Shown piece after piece: positions 21,301-31,629 of a stretch of DNA of 64,000 nt. The DNA comes from Elmis aenea. Its lineage: Eukaryota; Arthropoda; Insecta; Coleoptera; Elmidae. Location: NCBI GenBank assembly GCA_947652605.1, contig OX393577.1, positions 57,994,108-58,058,107 of the forward strand. The letters run 5' to 3'. The notes under the pieces are model-generated. The model was given only the letters and a program-made list of their open reading frames with translations, was not told where the DNA came from and searched no databases. Numbering within the stretch: position 1 is the stretch's first letter; each line of letters begins with the position of its first letter. Made by a program: the position numbers and the translations under genes.

Positions 21301-23560
21301 TTTGAAATAAGAAGAAAATAAATTTAAAATTTGTTTGATACGGACTGTAAAGAAACAATCTGTAGATATGTTTATGCACTAATAATTAGATATATTAATG
21401 TATTTATACATCGCTTTGATTCTGGGATGAATTATATAGTTATAGATATTATATTCAGTCGAAATTATCCTTGACACTAATTAATCCAAACACACTTCGA
21501 CGGAATATTTTGCAAAAACTTCTACAACAATTTTTGTAAATAAAATCACGTAATTGCATCTTTAAAAAAAACAAATTACAAACTTTGACGTCATTAACTT
21601 AACGTTTCCTTAATGCCATTGAAAAAAAATAGTTATAATTTAAATAACATTGTTTTTGTGGAAAAAATACCAATATTTCAAGATTTTGTTTAATCTGGTG
21701 TATACATGACATTAATTTAAATACTAAGCGTTACACAAATTTGGATTTGAAGAGTCTACAAGTCAACGACTGGCAATTACATTAGTTCGTATGACGTTGA
21801 GGTTTTCCTGAAATCCATTAAATTACTTGGTAATTTCGATCTGACAAGTTTGTTAAGAAATGACTCTAAACATTTTTTTAAGGGCAGTGATGTGACTCAA
21901 TGTTTGCAGAGTTAACGTTTTGAAAAGGAACGGCAACATATAATTGATAAAATTATGTTTCGCAAACTTCGCGTACAACGTATCACATAAAAAAACAAAG
22001 GAGCATCGACACACATGATGTTAAATTACTAGGCCCCATTAGTTAATTGTTTACAGTTTTACTTCTTGGTTAAATATTTGTCGACCGTTGCCATTAATTA
22101 ATATATTGAAGGTCATATTTACGCAACTAATTATAGTGTATTTTCAACGATATTAAGCCATTATAGTTATTAGACCATTTCTGGCGATACGAAAAATTGA
22201 GAACAATGTGGAAAAAGGCCTAATTGACTCTTTGAAGGCGTCTGTCTAATCCAATTTGCATTTAATTTACGCGGAAACGCCTGTTGCGATGTTTTAGAAA
22301 ATGAAATACAGGAAAATTTTACCTGAAACTCGAACCTATCGCCTGGCTTATTAACAAAGGAAATTAGTATTTTTAGCACAGTAAGTGTCTTACGATTTCC
22401 TAGTAAGAATGCACCAGGCCTGTTACAGCTTAGGTATTTTTTACAAAATGTTTAGAGCGTTGCAGGTCCTTTTTTCCATGTTCGATTAGCAAATTTTGTT
22501 TTTAATTTTTTCTTTACAAATAGTACCTTAAAAATTTGAATTAATCAATAATATCATTTTTCGGTGTGAAAAAATCAAAAATTAGATGTAGGTACATAAG
22601 TACATAGTTTTAGAGATCGAAATTTCGAACATACAATTAACAAACAAAAAAAGTAAAAAATAAAAACACTTGAAATTGCAGTAATTTGTTGATTTCTAGT
22701 TTATTTATTAAACGATTTTTGTTTGAAATCGTTATTATTATTTTTTTTTTCGATATAATATGAATGGGCTTAATTTATTTTTATATTAATAAATTAATCA
22801 ATCTAACTGATACTTCATAATTAAAAGTTTATTGACGACTTTTAATTACATTTTATTACATTTTGTCGATTCATGATGTTTCCACACATTAATTATTTTG
22901 TTTGCTTTCTTCATAAGAAATGTTTTTGGGAAAGAAAATTAATATATAACCGGTGCGGCAGTGAAGAGAGCGATTAAGAATACGCCTTTTATAATAAACA
23001 CCAAAGCGCTATATCTTAAAATAAAGGCAACGTGTTGCGAAATACTCTAGAACTCGTATTTAGCAGGAGGCAATTATGTTAATTACCATCTAATTATTAC
23101 ATACAACAAAATAAATACATTGAATCAATAAAAACGCCGCCAGACAAATTACGTTTTTGTTCTGTTTTTTATTGTTTTAATAAGAGATCTCAATCGAGAG
23201 GTTTTAAAATATTTAATAAGATCTTCAGTTATCCCTGCGTTAACAAAAAACATTTTAATAATGCCGCAAAGGATTTGTTCGCATAAATTAGGGTTTTTGT
23301 CAACACTAAGACTTTTTTTGTAGAAGTTTTGTGGTTGCTAATAGCGTACTTTGTTGATTCTTGTATCATTAAATACAGTTTCAGTATATTTTAATGTTTT
23401 CGAATACGCCAGCAGCCAGCAGCAAAACAAATATATAAATATATTAATTAACAAGGTGTCATAAACTCGAGGCTCCATATTGAAATCTTACTTATTGTAA
23501 GAGATATGAAGTCAGTTTAATTGAAGTAAGTTGCGAAATTTAGTGCTGAATTAGAATCTA
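21301..23560. other. AT-rich spacer, nothing recognised
   Basis: No protein-like frame (22170-22379 minus has no motif), repeat end or RNA gene was found in about 2.2 kb. It may be regulatory or intronic host DNA, but nothing shows it. Confidence 0.45.
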
Positions 23561-23563
23561 TTA

Positions 23564-23703
23564 TGGTGCCTTTCCACGTGAAAGTAAACTACTCTCGATA
23601 GCAGCGTCGCCAAGGATAAAGCCAATCGCGAGTTACTCTCAGGGGCTGTATCCTTGGCGACGCTGCTATCGAGAGTAGTTTACTCTCACGTGGAAAGGCA
23701 CCA
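23564..23703. mobile_element. Harbinger-like snap-back MITE (140 bp), TTA TSD
   Basis: Arms of about 56 bp, starting TGGTGCCTTTCCACGTG and ending CACGTGGAAAGGCACCA, are almost perfect, with a loop of about 30 nt. The flanking TTA (23561-23563 and 23704-23706) fits the 3-bp TWA duplication of PIF/Harbinger elements. Near identity of the arms suggests recent origin or gene conversion. Confidence 0.8.
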
Positions 23704-23889
23704 TTAGGAACATTTTTGAGCCTCGAATTACATATATTTGTAATGTTCCTGAGCGCTTAAAGAAAGTTCATGTCACAACATTTCTCGTCAAGGATCATCC
23801 GAGAGGCTATTGAAATAGGAGTAGAAAAGAGGTCTAACAATATCAATAAACCGAATGATGATCAAAGACTGCCAGCAGCATGGAAGCGT

Positions 23890-24420
23890 AGCGGATTATG
23901 AATGAAGTTGGCCATGAATAGTACGTTAGGTGGCGCCCTCAGTGATGTATTTTAAATGTCATTTATGTTCATAAATGTCATGTTATTACTAAAAATGGCA
24001 GTTAAATGTTCAAATTAAGAAAAATTCAACAAATATTTTCATGAATGGTTGTAACAATTATTCTTCATGATTTAATTCGCAATTGTCACTGAGTTTGGGA
24101 AAAGTATAAATATTTTTTAGCAAATCAACAAAACCGTCAAAAAGTTGCGAGATTGGTAAAACACATATTTACTTCAGGAAATTTCCCATAAGCGAAGTCG
24201 ATTGCTGTTGGTTGTTTTTACAGATAAATAGTATTCGTCCAAAGTTTTATGGTATTACTGGAAGAATTATGTGACTAACTATCAATTTAAAAAACGTAGT
24301 TATTGATATCTCTTATCTATGATTGATACTTCATAGGGAGCGCCAGTTGACGTACTTTTTGACGTTTACCTGGGAATGACGTTTATGGTCAATTGGGACC
24401 AAGGATAGTAAACTAATAGA
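23890..24420. repeat. Foldback repeat with GGCGCC-containing arms
   Basis: AGTACGTTAGGTGGCGCCCTC (first 20: AGTACGTTAGGTGGCGCCCT) at 23920 is mirrored by GGGAGCGCCAGTTGACGTAC at 24337. The outer phrase GCGGATTATGAATGAAGTTG (23891) recurs at 26211, and the right outer phrase ATAGTAAACTAATAGAATG (24405) recurs inverted at 26152. The interior is non-coding. Confidence 0.65.
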
Positions 24421-24840
24421 ATGACCCATCCGACGAAATTCGTTATCATATTAATGACGAAAGAGTTATTAATGACTTCAGCTATGATAACATCCTACAA
24501 ATGTTATTTATAGAGTGACAGATGTGTCGTATGTCACACATGTATAAAACGTTCAGGTGTATGTAAATCGACCCATTTGGTGTACGGGAAACCTTATCTT
24601 GGGCAAACGAGTTAAAAAGAACTTATTTAGTCAAAAAAGGTTTTTTTGTGAGCTATTTAATAAATGTCATACTACCTATACACAGGTTAAAATTTTCTGC
24701 TAACAGTTTGTTTTTTTACTAAACTCTCTCTTAAAAGTAGTCAAATTATAAAACATGACGACCAACATTTTGTTCCATTTTTCAGTAATATAGGATTGCT
24801 AAACAATTTTTTAATTTAACGTCTTAATCATTTTAAATAG

Positions 24841-25047
24841 TCAAAAAAAAATTGTGTAAAGTGGATGGAACAAATTTGTCTTGTGACCGTTAAATACAGT
24901 GAGTCTTTGGCATTTCTTAATCCATGATTGTCGTAGATGTTCTTCTTTTGGAAATCTATGATACGTGATGTTTTGGCCTTTAGTTTGCTCACTGTTATTA
25001 GAGCAATTCGCCACAGCGCAACCCCTGCCTCCTCTTAATGTATTCAT
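24841..25047 (-). CDS. THAP-type zinc-finger exon or relic
   Basis: The frame starts MNTLRGGRGCAVANCSNN and continues TYHRFPKEEHLRQSWIKKCQ. C-x3-C, then HRFPK and W..KC+R, are the first half of the THAP (C2CH) DNA-binding domain at residues 10-45. The second half (a Cys and the HF/H pair) is missing from this frame. A shift after the GHK codons gives FVPSTLHNF, which resembles the usual FVCS.HF with the Cys lost. THAP domains occur in host regulators and in P-element-type transposases. No neighbour decides between them. It is probably a decayed copy; an intact exon with an unrecognised splice is the alternative. Confidence 0.65.
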   Translation of the reverse strand: MNTLRGGRGCAVANCSNNSEQTKGQNITYHRFPKEEHLRQSWIKKCQRLTVFNGHKTNLFHPLYTIFF

Positions 25048-25613
25048 GGTTTAACTTTAACACGATACAGTTTATTAGGGTGGAAACTGGGTAATTTATG
25101 CTTGTAAGAGACCGGTGTCGCTGTCATATGAACGCTGGAAACTGTATGATTTTAATTAATTTCTTGTAATATGTTTTTTTTTACAATAAAGTACTATAGG
25201 TACACAAGCTTTTAAAACTGCTGTTGCATCAAAAATAGGTCATGTTTTTAAGGCAGTTGCAGTTACGGGACAATGAATAAAAACCTTGTATAAAAGATCT
25301 ACAAAGCAAAACATATTACAAGAAAAAAAATCGCATTCTTATGGGTATAAAAATAATATCTTTACATCCTTGCAGCAATAACGCTACATGTAAATCGTGT
25401 AGGTTTCTATGTGGCATATTATATTCTCAGTCTCAGTATTGTAAGCGCAAAAAGCTATGTTTTTAAACATTAAAAATCATTACTTACGATTAAAACTCTT
25501 TTTTGAATAATGTTTTTGACTTAAGTCAAAATTTAAATGTCATGCATTATAAAATCTAAGGCATCGGTTAAAATCTTAAAACGTCACTTCCGGAAAACTT
25601 AGTAATACATTTA

Positions 25614-26123
25614 GGCCTAGTTCTGTGGCCTGGTGCCCACAGAAGTTGCACCACCTCAGCTTAACAACTTAAGTGTTACTTAAATCGTAAAGTGAAGCTT
25701 ACTGTATTGCACAGGTGTTGCTTATCTCTAAACACAGAACATATCTCTAAAGTTCCGCTTAAATTTAAGCGATAGAATTCTGCTGCTTAACCCTTAAAAG
25801 AATGAGTTGTTCTGTGATTACTTGAATGGGTAAAGCCTTTTTTGATTTGTGAAATTCGTTTTGTTTTAAGTTCCTGTCAAGTAAATTGAAGATCTGATAA
25901 TCATCAAACTTTTAGTAAAGTAATATTAGCTAAGTTTTCAAAAAATTTCGGTATTTGACAAGTCAAAGTGACGTTACTCAGAAAAGTTTTGCTGTGTTGC
26001 CACATGTATAAAGCCTTTTTGCTAAGTTTGAGTGGTGCAATGTTTCCATAATTTAAGTGACACTTAAATATAAGTAACACTTACTAAAGTGACACATTTA
26101 AGGAAGGGTGGTGCAATTGGGCC
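25614..26123. mobile_element. Harbinger-like MITE with AAGTGTTACTTAA words, TTA TSD
   Basis: The element runs from GGCCTAGTTCTG to CAATTGGGCC, flanked by TTA (25611-25613 and 26124-26126). Inverted stretches include TTGCACCACC near the left and GGTGGTGCAA near the right, and TTAAGTGTTACTTAAAT against AAGTAACACTTA. It ends about 360 bp upstream of the SDR start codon, so it may lie in that gene's regulatory region. Confidence 0.65.
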
Positions 26124-26136
26124 TTAGTCTTATGGA

Positions 26137-26240
26137 AATGGGCCATCCTATTAGTTTACTATCCTTGAATTGGGATGGCCATATAAGTAGCGAAGCAAGT
26201 AGCTGAGCGGATTATGAATGAAGTTGGCCATGTTTTAAAT
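26137..26240. repeat. Second, rearranged copy of the 23.9-24.4 kb foldback ends
   Basis: GGCCATCCTATTAGTTTACT (26143) is the inverse of 24405-24425, and GCGGATTATGAATGAAGTTG (26211) repeats 23891. Here both outer ends lie within 100 bp, as if the interior was deleted. It lies 250-350 bp upstream of the SDR gene. Confidence 0.6.
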
Positions 26241-26483
26241 TTATTTTGGCGATATCTAGTGGTCGAATTAGCGACATGAAAGAATAAAATCTGGCAACAC
26301 TGTGTAAAAGTGTTAACTGCTAAACAGTGTGCATTCCTCAAATAAATCTGTGCTCAATTCGACTCTTGTTGGTTGTGAGTACAAAATATTACGTATTGTA
26401 GACTTTGCATTGATTTAAACTTTATAATAGCGTAAAACACGCTTGATTCTTAATTTTTTTAACTAAAAGTGTATTTTTCCGTC

Positions 26484-27257
26484 ATGAACTTTGCCGGTAA
26501 AGTTGTTCTCATAACAGGAGCAAGTTCCGGTATTGGCGCTGCAACTGCTAAACAGTTTGCTAAGGTTGGCGCTAGTTTAGCTTTGGCGGGAAGAAATGTA
26601 GACAATTTAAAAAAAGTTGCCGCAGAATGCCAACTTCCAGAAAATACTCCAGCTCCATATCTGGTCACTGGAGAATTAACAAATGAAAGCGACACGAAAA
26701 GTTTATTTGAAAATACCATCAAGCATTTTGGAAAACTGGACGTCCTCGTCAATAACGCAGGAGTTATTGAAACTGGAAGTGTTGAAAACACTTCTTTGAA
26801 TCAGTTCGACCGCATGATGAATATAAACGTCCGTGTCGTTTATCAACTTACAACTTTAGCTGTGCCATATCTTATTCAGACCAAAGGAAACATTGTTAAT
26901 GTGTCTAGTGTTAATGGAATGAGAGCATTTTCGGGAGTTTCAGCCTATTGTATGTCGAAAGCCGCTGTGGATCATTTTACTCGCTGTACCGCCCTTGATT
27001 TAGCACCCAAGCAAGTACGCGTTAACACTGTTAACCCAGGAGTGACCATTACCAATTTGCACAAACGGGGTGGTATGAACGAGGAACAATACACACAGTT
27101 TTTGGAAAAGTCGAAGAAAACTCACGCACTTGGAAGACCCGGAAATGCTGATGAAGTTGCCAATACGATTGTGTTTTTAGCCAGCGATAACGCAAGCTTT
27201 ATCACAGGTGCTTCTATTCCTGTTGATGGTGGTCGCCACGCCATGTGCCCAAGATAA
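26484..27257 (+). CDS. Short-chain dehydrogenase/reductase (classical SDR, FabG-like), intronless
   Basis: This is a 257-residue NAD(P)H-dependent oxidoreductase, full length for a classical SDR. I start at ATG 26484 (MNFAGKVVLITGASSG). The frame is open from 26469, but those upstream codons contain no ATG. The dinucleotide-binding TGASSGIG is at residues 11-18, NNAG at 90-93, catalytic Ser 132 in NVSSVNG, Tyr 145 and Lys 149 in YCMSK, then PG and the C-terminal ITGASIPVDGG. No signal peptide or membrane segment, so it is probably cytosolic. The substrate cannot be read; insect relatives are annotated as 3-oxoacyl-ACP reductase FabG-like or glucose dehydrogenase-like. No intron interrupts it, and codon use and GC are higher than the flanks. 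A polyadenylation signal follows at 27321. This is the only complete host gene in the window. Confidence 0.95.
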   Translation: MNFAGKVVLITGASSGIGAATAKQFAKVGASLALAGRNVDNLKKVAAECQLPENTPAPYLVTGELTNESDTKSLFENTIKHFGKLDVLVNNAGVIETGSVENTSLNQFDRMMNINVRVVYQLTTLAVPYLIQTKGNIVNVSSVNGMRAFSGVSAYCMSKAAVDHFTRCTALDLAPKQVRVNTVNPGVTITNLHKRGGMNEEQYTQFLEKSKKTHALGRPGNADEVANTIVFLASDNASFITGASIPVDGGRHAMCPR

Positions 27258-27320
27258 ATATTTCCTTCCGCTTGTTTGTTGTCATTATTATCGGTTTGTT
27301 TAAATGAGAATATTTTGAAA

Positions 27321-27326
27321 AATAAA
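27321..27326 (+). terminator. Polyadenylation signal for the SDR gene
   Basis: AATAAA 64 bp after the stop codon, followed by GT-rich sequence (GTGTTTGTTTTC, 27343-27354). Confidence 0.7.
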
Positions 27327-27624
27327 AAATGTAATTCAAATCACGTGTTTGTTTTCTTTTTCATATTGTTTAAAACGTAGGTAAATAAGCAAACATTGAA
27401 CAAGTATTCACGTTAGGACAACCACATTAAATCGTTTCATCGCTTTATGGAAATAATAAACAAAGTTATGCAGTACAGTTTTATTGACAAACAGCCGTCA
27501 ATTAATAACAAATAATGAAAAAGTGGTTAATAAAACGTACATGAATCATTTACCCAACAATAATTAAAATAATTTATCACATAATATCTTGTTTGCTCCC
27601 AGAGTTGGCGTTGGATGCTTCAAG

Positions 27625-28432
27625 GTGTTGTTGGATCAGTTTGCTTGCTTCTCAGATGCGTTTTTAGGTATTTCATATTTTCCGCATCTCCCAGATTGTT
27701 GATGTAGTGGATCACTTGTCAAAAGATGTCGTGGAAAGTTGTCCATGTTTCACAGTTTCTCTCAAAGGTCGGAAGCGTCCTCCTGGGAAGGAACACGTGG
27801 GCGTTGTCATTGTGTGCGGTTTGAGATGTGGACTGGCTGCCCATCTCTTCATGAAGCTGTTGAATGATTAGTTCAAAATTTTCTTCTGCTTGCTCATAGG
27901 AATTTGTGGTGAAGTAATCATCTGTGAATTCCATTTCATGGACCAGAATTTCTTTATGCAAATTGGTTATGTCTTTCCATTGTTCGGAAAATGATATTAT
28001 TTCATATTGCAAATGTAGTTGAGTTCGGGGTTGGCCAGTTCTTGTTTTGATGTCGTTAATCGTTTTATACAGGAACTGGAGTTCGATGCGCTGCCTCTGT
28101 AGTTGTCGATCTTGATCGGTGATAATGGAAGATTTTGGTTTTTCTCCCGTAAGTATAGGAAATGCTGACCTTGTTTTTTGGCACTCGTGGATATACGTTG
28201 ACGCTTCTTTGTGGACCTCCTTAACTTGGTCGTAGTAATTTTGCGTTAAGTATTGATATTCTGGAAGCAGTTTGTATTTTGGAATTGCTCCCAGTATTGT
28301 TGTAGCATAGCCTTGCGACCTGCTAAACATTCCGGCGTTTTTCAGGTTGTAGAATCTTTTTTCATATTTGTCAGAACCTTCTGTATCATTTCGTCAGTTG
28401 GCGCTGTTCTTTGATTTTTTGTTCCGCCATTT
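27625..28432 (-). pseudogene. BEL/Pao retrotransposon gag fragment
   Basis: The main frame (27719-28330) ends FLPRRTLPTFERNC, TWTTFHDIF, then a TGA, after which the same frame continues VIHYINNLGDAENMKYLKT. The phrase LP.fe....W..F.D.F...I......... KM.YLK..L is the Pao gag (DUF1759) motif. Upstream the frame continues past 28330 (KRFYNLKNAG), and a likely start MAEQKIKEQRQL at 28432 is in a shifted frame. There is thus at least one stop and one frameshift. No protease, RT or integrase follows; the copy stops near 27600. Transcription would have run from the repeats at 28440-29400. Confidence 0.75.
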
Positions 28433-28439
28433 TTAGTGT

Positions 28440-28895
28440 TGCTTTTATGTTTTGGGGTTTTAAGACTGGAGTTTATTTAAGGGATGGTGGGATGGTAGTA
28501 AAAAATGTTATGAGTTTAGTTTTTTGTGTTTTGTGGACGTCTTCTCCACGGACGTAGTTAAATCGTTGTTGAATACTTGAACGTAGTTGAAGATGGAAAT
28601 CTTCTCCAAGAGGGTTGGTCTTCTACTCGGACGGTAGTTGACGATGGATGTTTTTTCCACCAGGTTTGGTTGGACGTATGTACCTGTCGATGTGTGTCTC
28701 CTCCACCAGGGTTGGTTACGACGTAGACAGCTGAAGGTTGTTGTCTACGTAGACGGTTGACGACGGTGTAGACTCCACCAGGTTGTATGATTCACTAGCA
28801 AGGGTGTGAGGCTGGCGATGGCGTGGACTCCACCAGGATTGGTTTGGACTTCGGTAGCTGTAAGGGATGTCTTCTCCAGACGGCTGATTCAACAA
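28440..28895 (-). repeat. Imperfect tandem repeats in the leader of the BEL/Pao relic
   Basis: Phrases TTCTCCA(C/A)CAGGGTTGG and ACGTAGTTGA(C/A)GATGG recur every 60-80 bp about six times between 28530 and 28880. Higher GC than the flanks. The position upstream of gag suits a retrotransposon leader. An LTR may lie between about 29000 and 29410, but I cannot define its ends because the second LTR is absent. Confidence 0.6.
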
Positions 28896-30290
28896 TCTAC
28901 ATCTAAAAATGTAGTACTACCTATAAATTCTTTTAGTAAAAGATCTTGGGTCACAAAATTCCAAATTTTTATATTAAATAATAAATTAATTTAAATAAAT
29001 AAGTTATTTAAGTCACTAATTGAACCTTCTGCTTTGTTCCTGTTGAACCTTGAGGGGTGGTGTGTTTTAGTCAAGGCTAACTGTCTTAGAAACTTTCAGC
29101 ATCTTGTTGGAGTCGTCGGTAGACCTCCAGTAAACGGTTTGGAATGCATTTCTTCCGGCGATGTATCGAGTGCGTCACCAACGAGAGCTTTCGGAGACAT
29201 GTCGTTATGCAAATAAAAACTAGGAGTAAAGATCATTTAGTGCTAAGTTTTTTACAAACCCCATTGGTCTTTTATAAAACTTGCCTTCGGCACTTGATCT
29301 TTTATTTAAACTAGGTTCTGATACAACTTTTAGAGACGAGTCATGATAAGTTATTACGTCATTAGATTATTTTAAGACCGGGGGGTCACCGACTACCTTT
29401 GTATTCATGCAAGTGTCGGAGTACTTACTTTGATTCACACTTTACAATTTGCTTAACTTTTACACCATTCAAATTTATTTATAGATATCTATCATATCAA
29501 TGATATATTTCATAATTCTACTGTATTTTCCTGGAACAAACAATGTGTTATTCGTTAAAGTATCGCATTTATGAGATAAAGATAATACATGATTTGTGTT
29601 ATTAAAATGCACTTTTTAGCTCGAAAATATACAGTAACTTTTAAATAATAAAACAGTTTGAACCAAAACATAATGTACACGTACATTTAACGCTAAATGA
29701 AAGATAAATTCAACAACTCGTAGTTTATTTCTCGTGTAAGCTTCACTTTACGTGCTTGTACTTTAATTAGATTACTACGGTCAAGTGAACAAAGAAATAA
29801 AATAAAACAAGGAGCATAGCTTTCGGTTGAAAGCAAATGAGTACAGAACTGTAAAAACCGGTGTAAACGAAAGTGTTGCTTTAGTGGGGAAAAAATAAGA
29901 GTTTAAGTTGCTATTAGTTTTGAAATTCTCAAAATTAGTTAAATTCTTTATTTAGCTATAAATTTATTTAAATAATATATGTTCAATAATATAATTTGCA
30001 ATTTTTAATTCTATTTATTTTCTCATTACAATGGTTCTTAGCTTATCCGTTTCATAATATCATGTTTGATTGGAAGGTTTTTTTATAGTTTTTTACCGCT
30101 GATCCTTTACAATAACTTGCTAAGGTCCTCAAATCACTCAAAAAGTTTTTCTTATGTCTTTTATTCATTTTTTTAACGTTTGTACCCAATATATTTAATG
30201 GACTTCGTATCGTCTCTTAAATTAATTGTTAGACCCTTTCTAGCAAACCAAAACTAAACTAAAACCTCGTTACTTGTTATTTTGAAACGA
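28896..30290. other. Possible LTR remnant, then AT-rich spacer
   Basis: 29030-29400 has a composition like the gag region and contains GGGGGGTCACCGACTACC (29378). It could be the 5' LTR of the BEL/Pao relic, read on the minus strand. 29400-30290 shows nothing recognisable. Confidence 0.35.
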
Positions 30291-30620
30291 CCAGCGTAGC
30301 CCTTCGGACTACACTGGAGAGGACCAGCCCCAAAGGGCTCCGTCCGCTCTTCCGCTGGAAGCGCCAAGGCGAGTAAAAATTTTTTCGGTGTCCGTCCTGA
30401 AAATTAGTTGTTTCCGATAAATCTCTAGCCTAGAAAATTCATCTTTATCCTGGGCCGGAAAGTAGCTAGTTGCCATGGTGATGAGTTGTTTTGTCGATTT
30501 GCGCTGTCCAACAAGCGTCATTATACCACCAAGCGAGTTTTCACCTGTAGTTTGTTAAGTTATTGTTTAATTATGGATGGTGATGATAGTGATTTTGGTG
30601 TCAGTGGCGGACACAGATAA
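30291..30620. other. GC-rich patch of unknown nature
   Basis: This is an island of higher GC in AT-rich DNA, with CCAGCGTAGCCCTTCGGACT at 30290 and GTCCGCTCTTCCGCTGGAAG at 30342. The minus frame 30309-30521 (70 codons) has no motif that I know. CAGTGGCGGACACAG at 30602 looks like a hAT-type terminus. No call can be made. Confidence 0.35.
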
Positions 30621-30759
30621 AATATTGTACGTAACATACAAGTGAAGTGTCTTTACTGGACTCGCATCTTTTCATAACTCGCCTACGGCTCGTCCAAAAA
30701 CGGTCTACTTGTCAGGTAAAGTATCACTTTCCGGTCTTGTAACGTATATAACTATTACA

Positions 30760-31410
30760 TTATGATTCGTTGTATTTTAATAGAAAATAAACTTAAAATC
30801 AAATGAGTATGTGAGTTAACTTAACAATTGTTGAAGTTGCTCGTCCTTTTATTTATTTATACAGGGTGTTTCTTAAATCTTGCGAAAAACTTCAGGAAGT
30901 GATTCCTTATCGAAAATTAAGGGAGTAATTTTATATAAAATTTTGTCCTTGGACGTCTTCTTTCGGACTTACACTCCCCTAAAGGGGAGCGGTAAAATTC
31001 GGTTTTTACTTTATTTCTCAAATTTGGGTAAATGTAGGAGAATGATTTTTGGTAGATGTTTTGTACTTATTAAAAGGTTTCCCATAGTTATACTTTCAAT
31101 AAACTCCCACCTTCACAGGAAGTTGAAAAGTGCGACCCCTGTTGGTTTTTTAATCAGAACTTTTGGGTGGATTAGAATTTTGCAATTTAAAATTATTTTT
31201 TTTAAGCTTAATTTTTTTTAGAAACTTTCTTTATTCTCTAGTTTTTCTTGCAAAACCTACAGTTTTTGAGTAAAAAATAAAATAAGTTAACATGCACCCT
31301 GTAAAAATAAATAAAAGGACGAGCAACTTCCACAATTGTTAAATTAACTCACATACCTATATACTCATTTTATTTTAAGTTTATTTCTTATTTAAATACT
31401 TCGAATCGTA
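30760..31410. repeat. Foldback whose centre is occupied by a CAGGG element
   Basis: The left arm 30760-30861 (GTGAGTTAACTTAACAATTG, TTGCTCGTCCTTTTATTTAT) is mirrored at 31302-31410 (ATAAATAAAAGGACGAGCAA, CAATTGTTAAATTAACTCAC). The arms extend to AATAAACTTAAAAT on both sides. The CAGGG element at 30862-31301 lies exactly between them with TA at each junction. Confidence 0.8.
30862..31301 (+). repeat. CAGGG-ended foldback, family B, copy 2
   Basis: CAGGGTGTTTCTTAAATC at the left and CATGCACCCTG at the right. The left half matches the 3231-3884 copy closely (frame 30880-31221 parallels 3249-3551), while most of the right arm is gone. Flanks: TATA on the left, TAAAAATA on the right. Confidence 0.8.
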
Positions 31411-31534
31411 AGTGACTAGTTGTACACACAAAAATCCTAATAAACTTGGACATATCTTTTGTTGGAAGCAAATATTCTTGTCATAGTAATACATACTTTT
31501 ATAATTAGCTTGTAGAAGTTTTTTTTTTTGAGAT

Positions 31535-31629
31535 ACGTTCATATACTGCAGAAATATAATAATTATATTTCTGCAGTATATGAACGTAACAAAACAACAA
31601 CTTCCAATTATTGGAAGTTGTTGTTTTGT
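31535..31629. repeat. Two adjacent near-perfect hairpins
   Basis: Hairpin 1 (31535-31587) starts ACGTTCATATACTGCAGAAA and is palindromic over 53 bp apart from its centre. Hairpin 2 (31589-31629) has 19-bp perfect arms ACAAAACAACAACTTCCAA around TTA. They are one base apart and unrelated in sequence. Confidence 0.9.
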
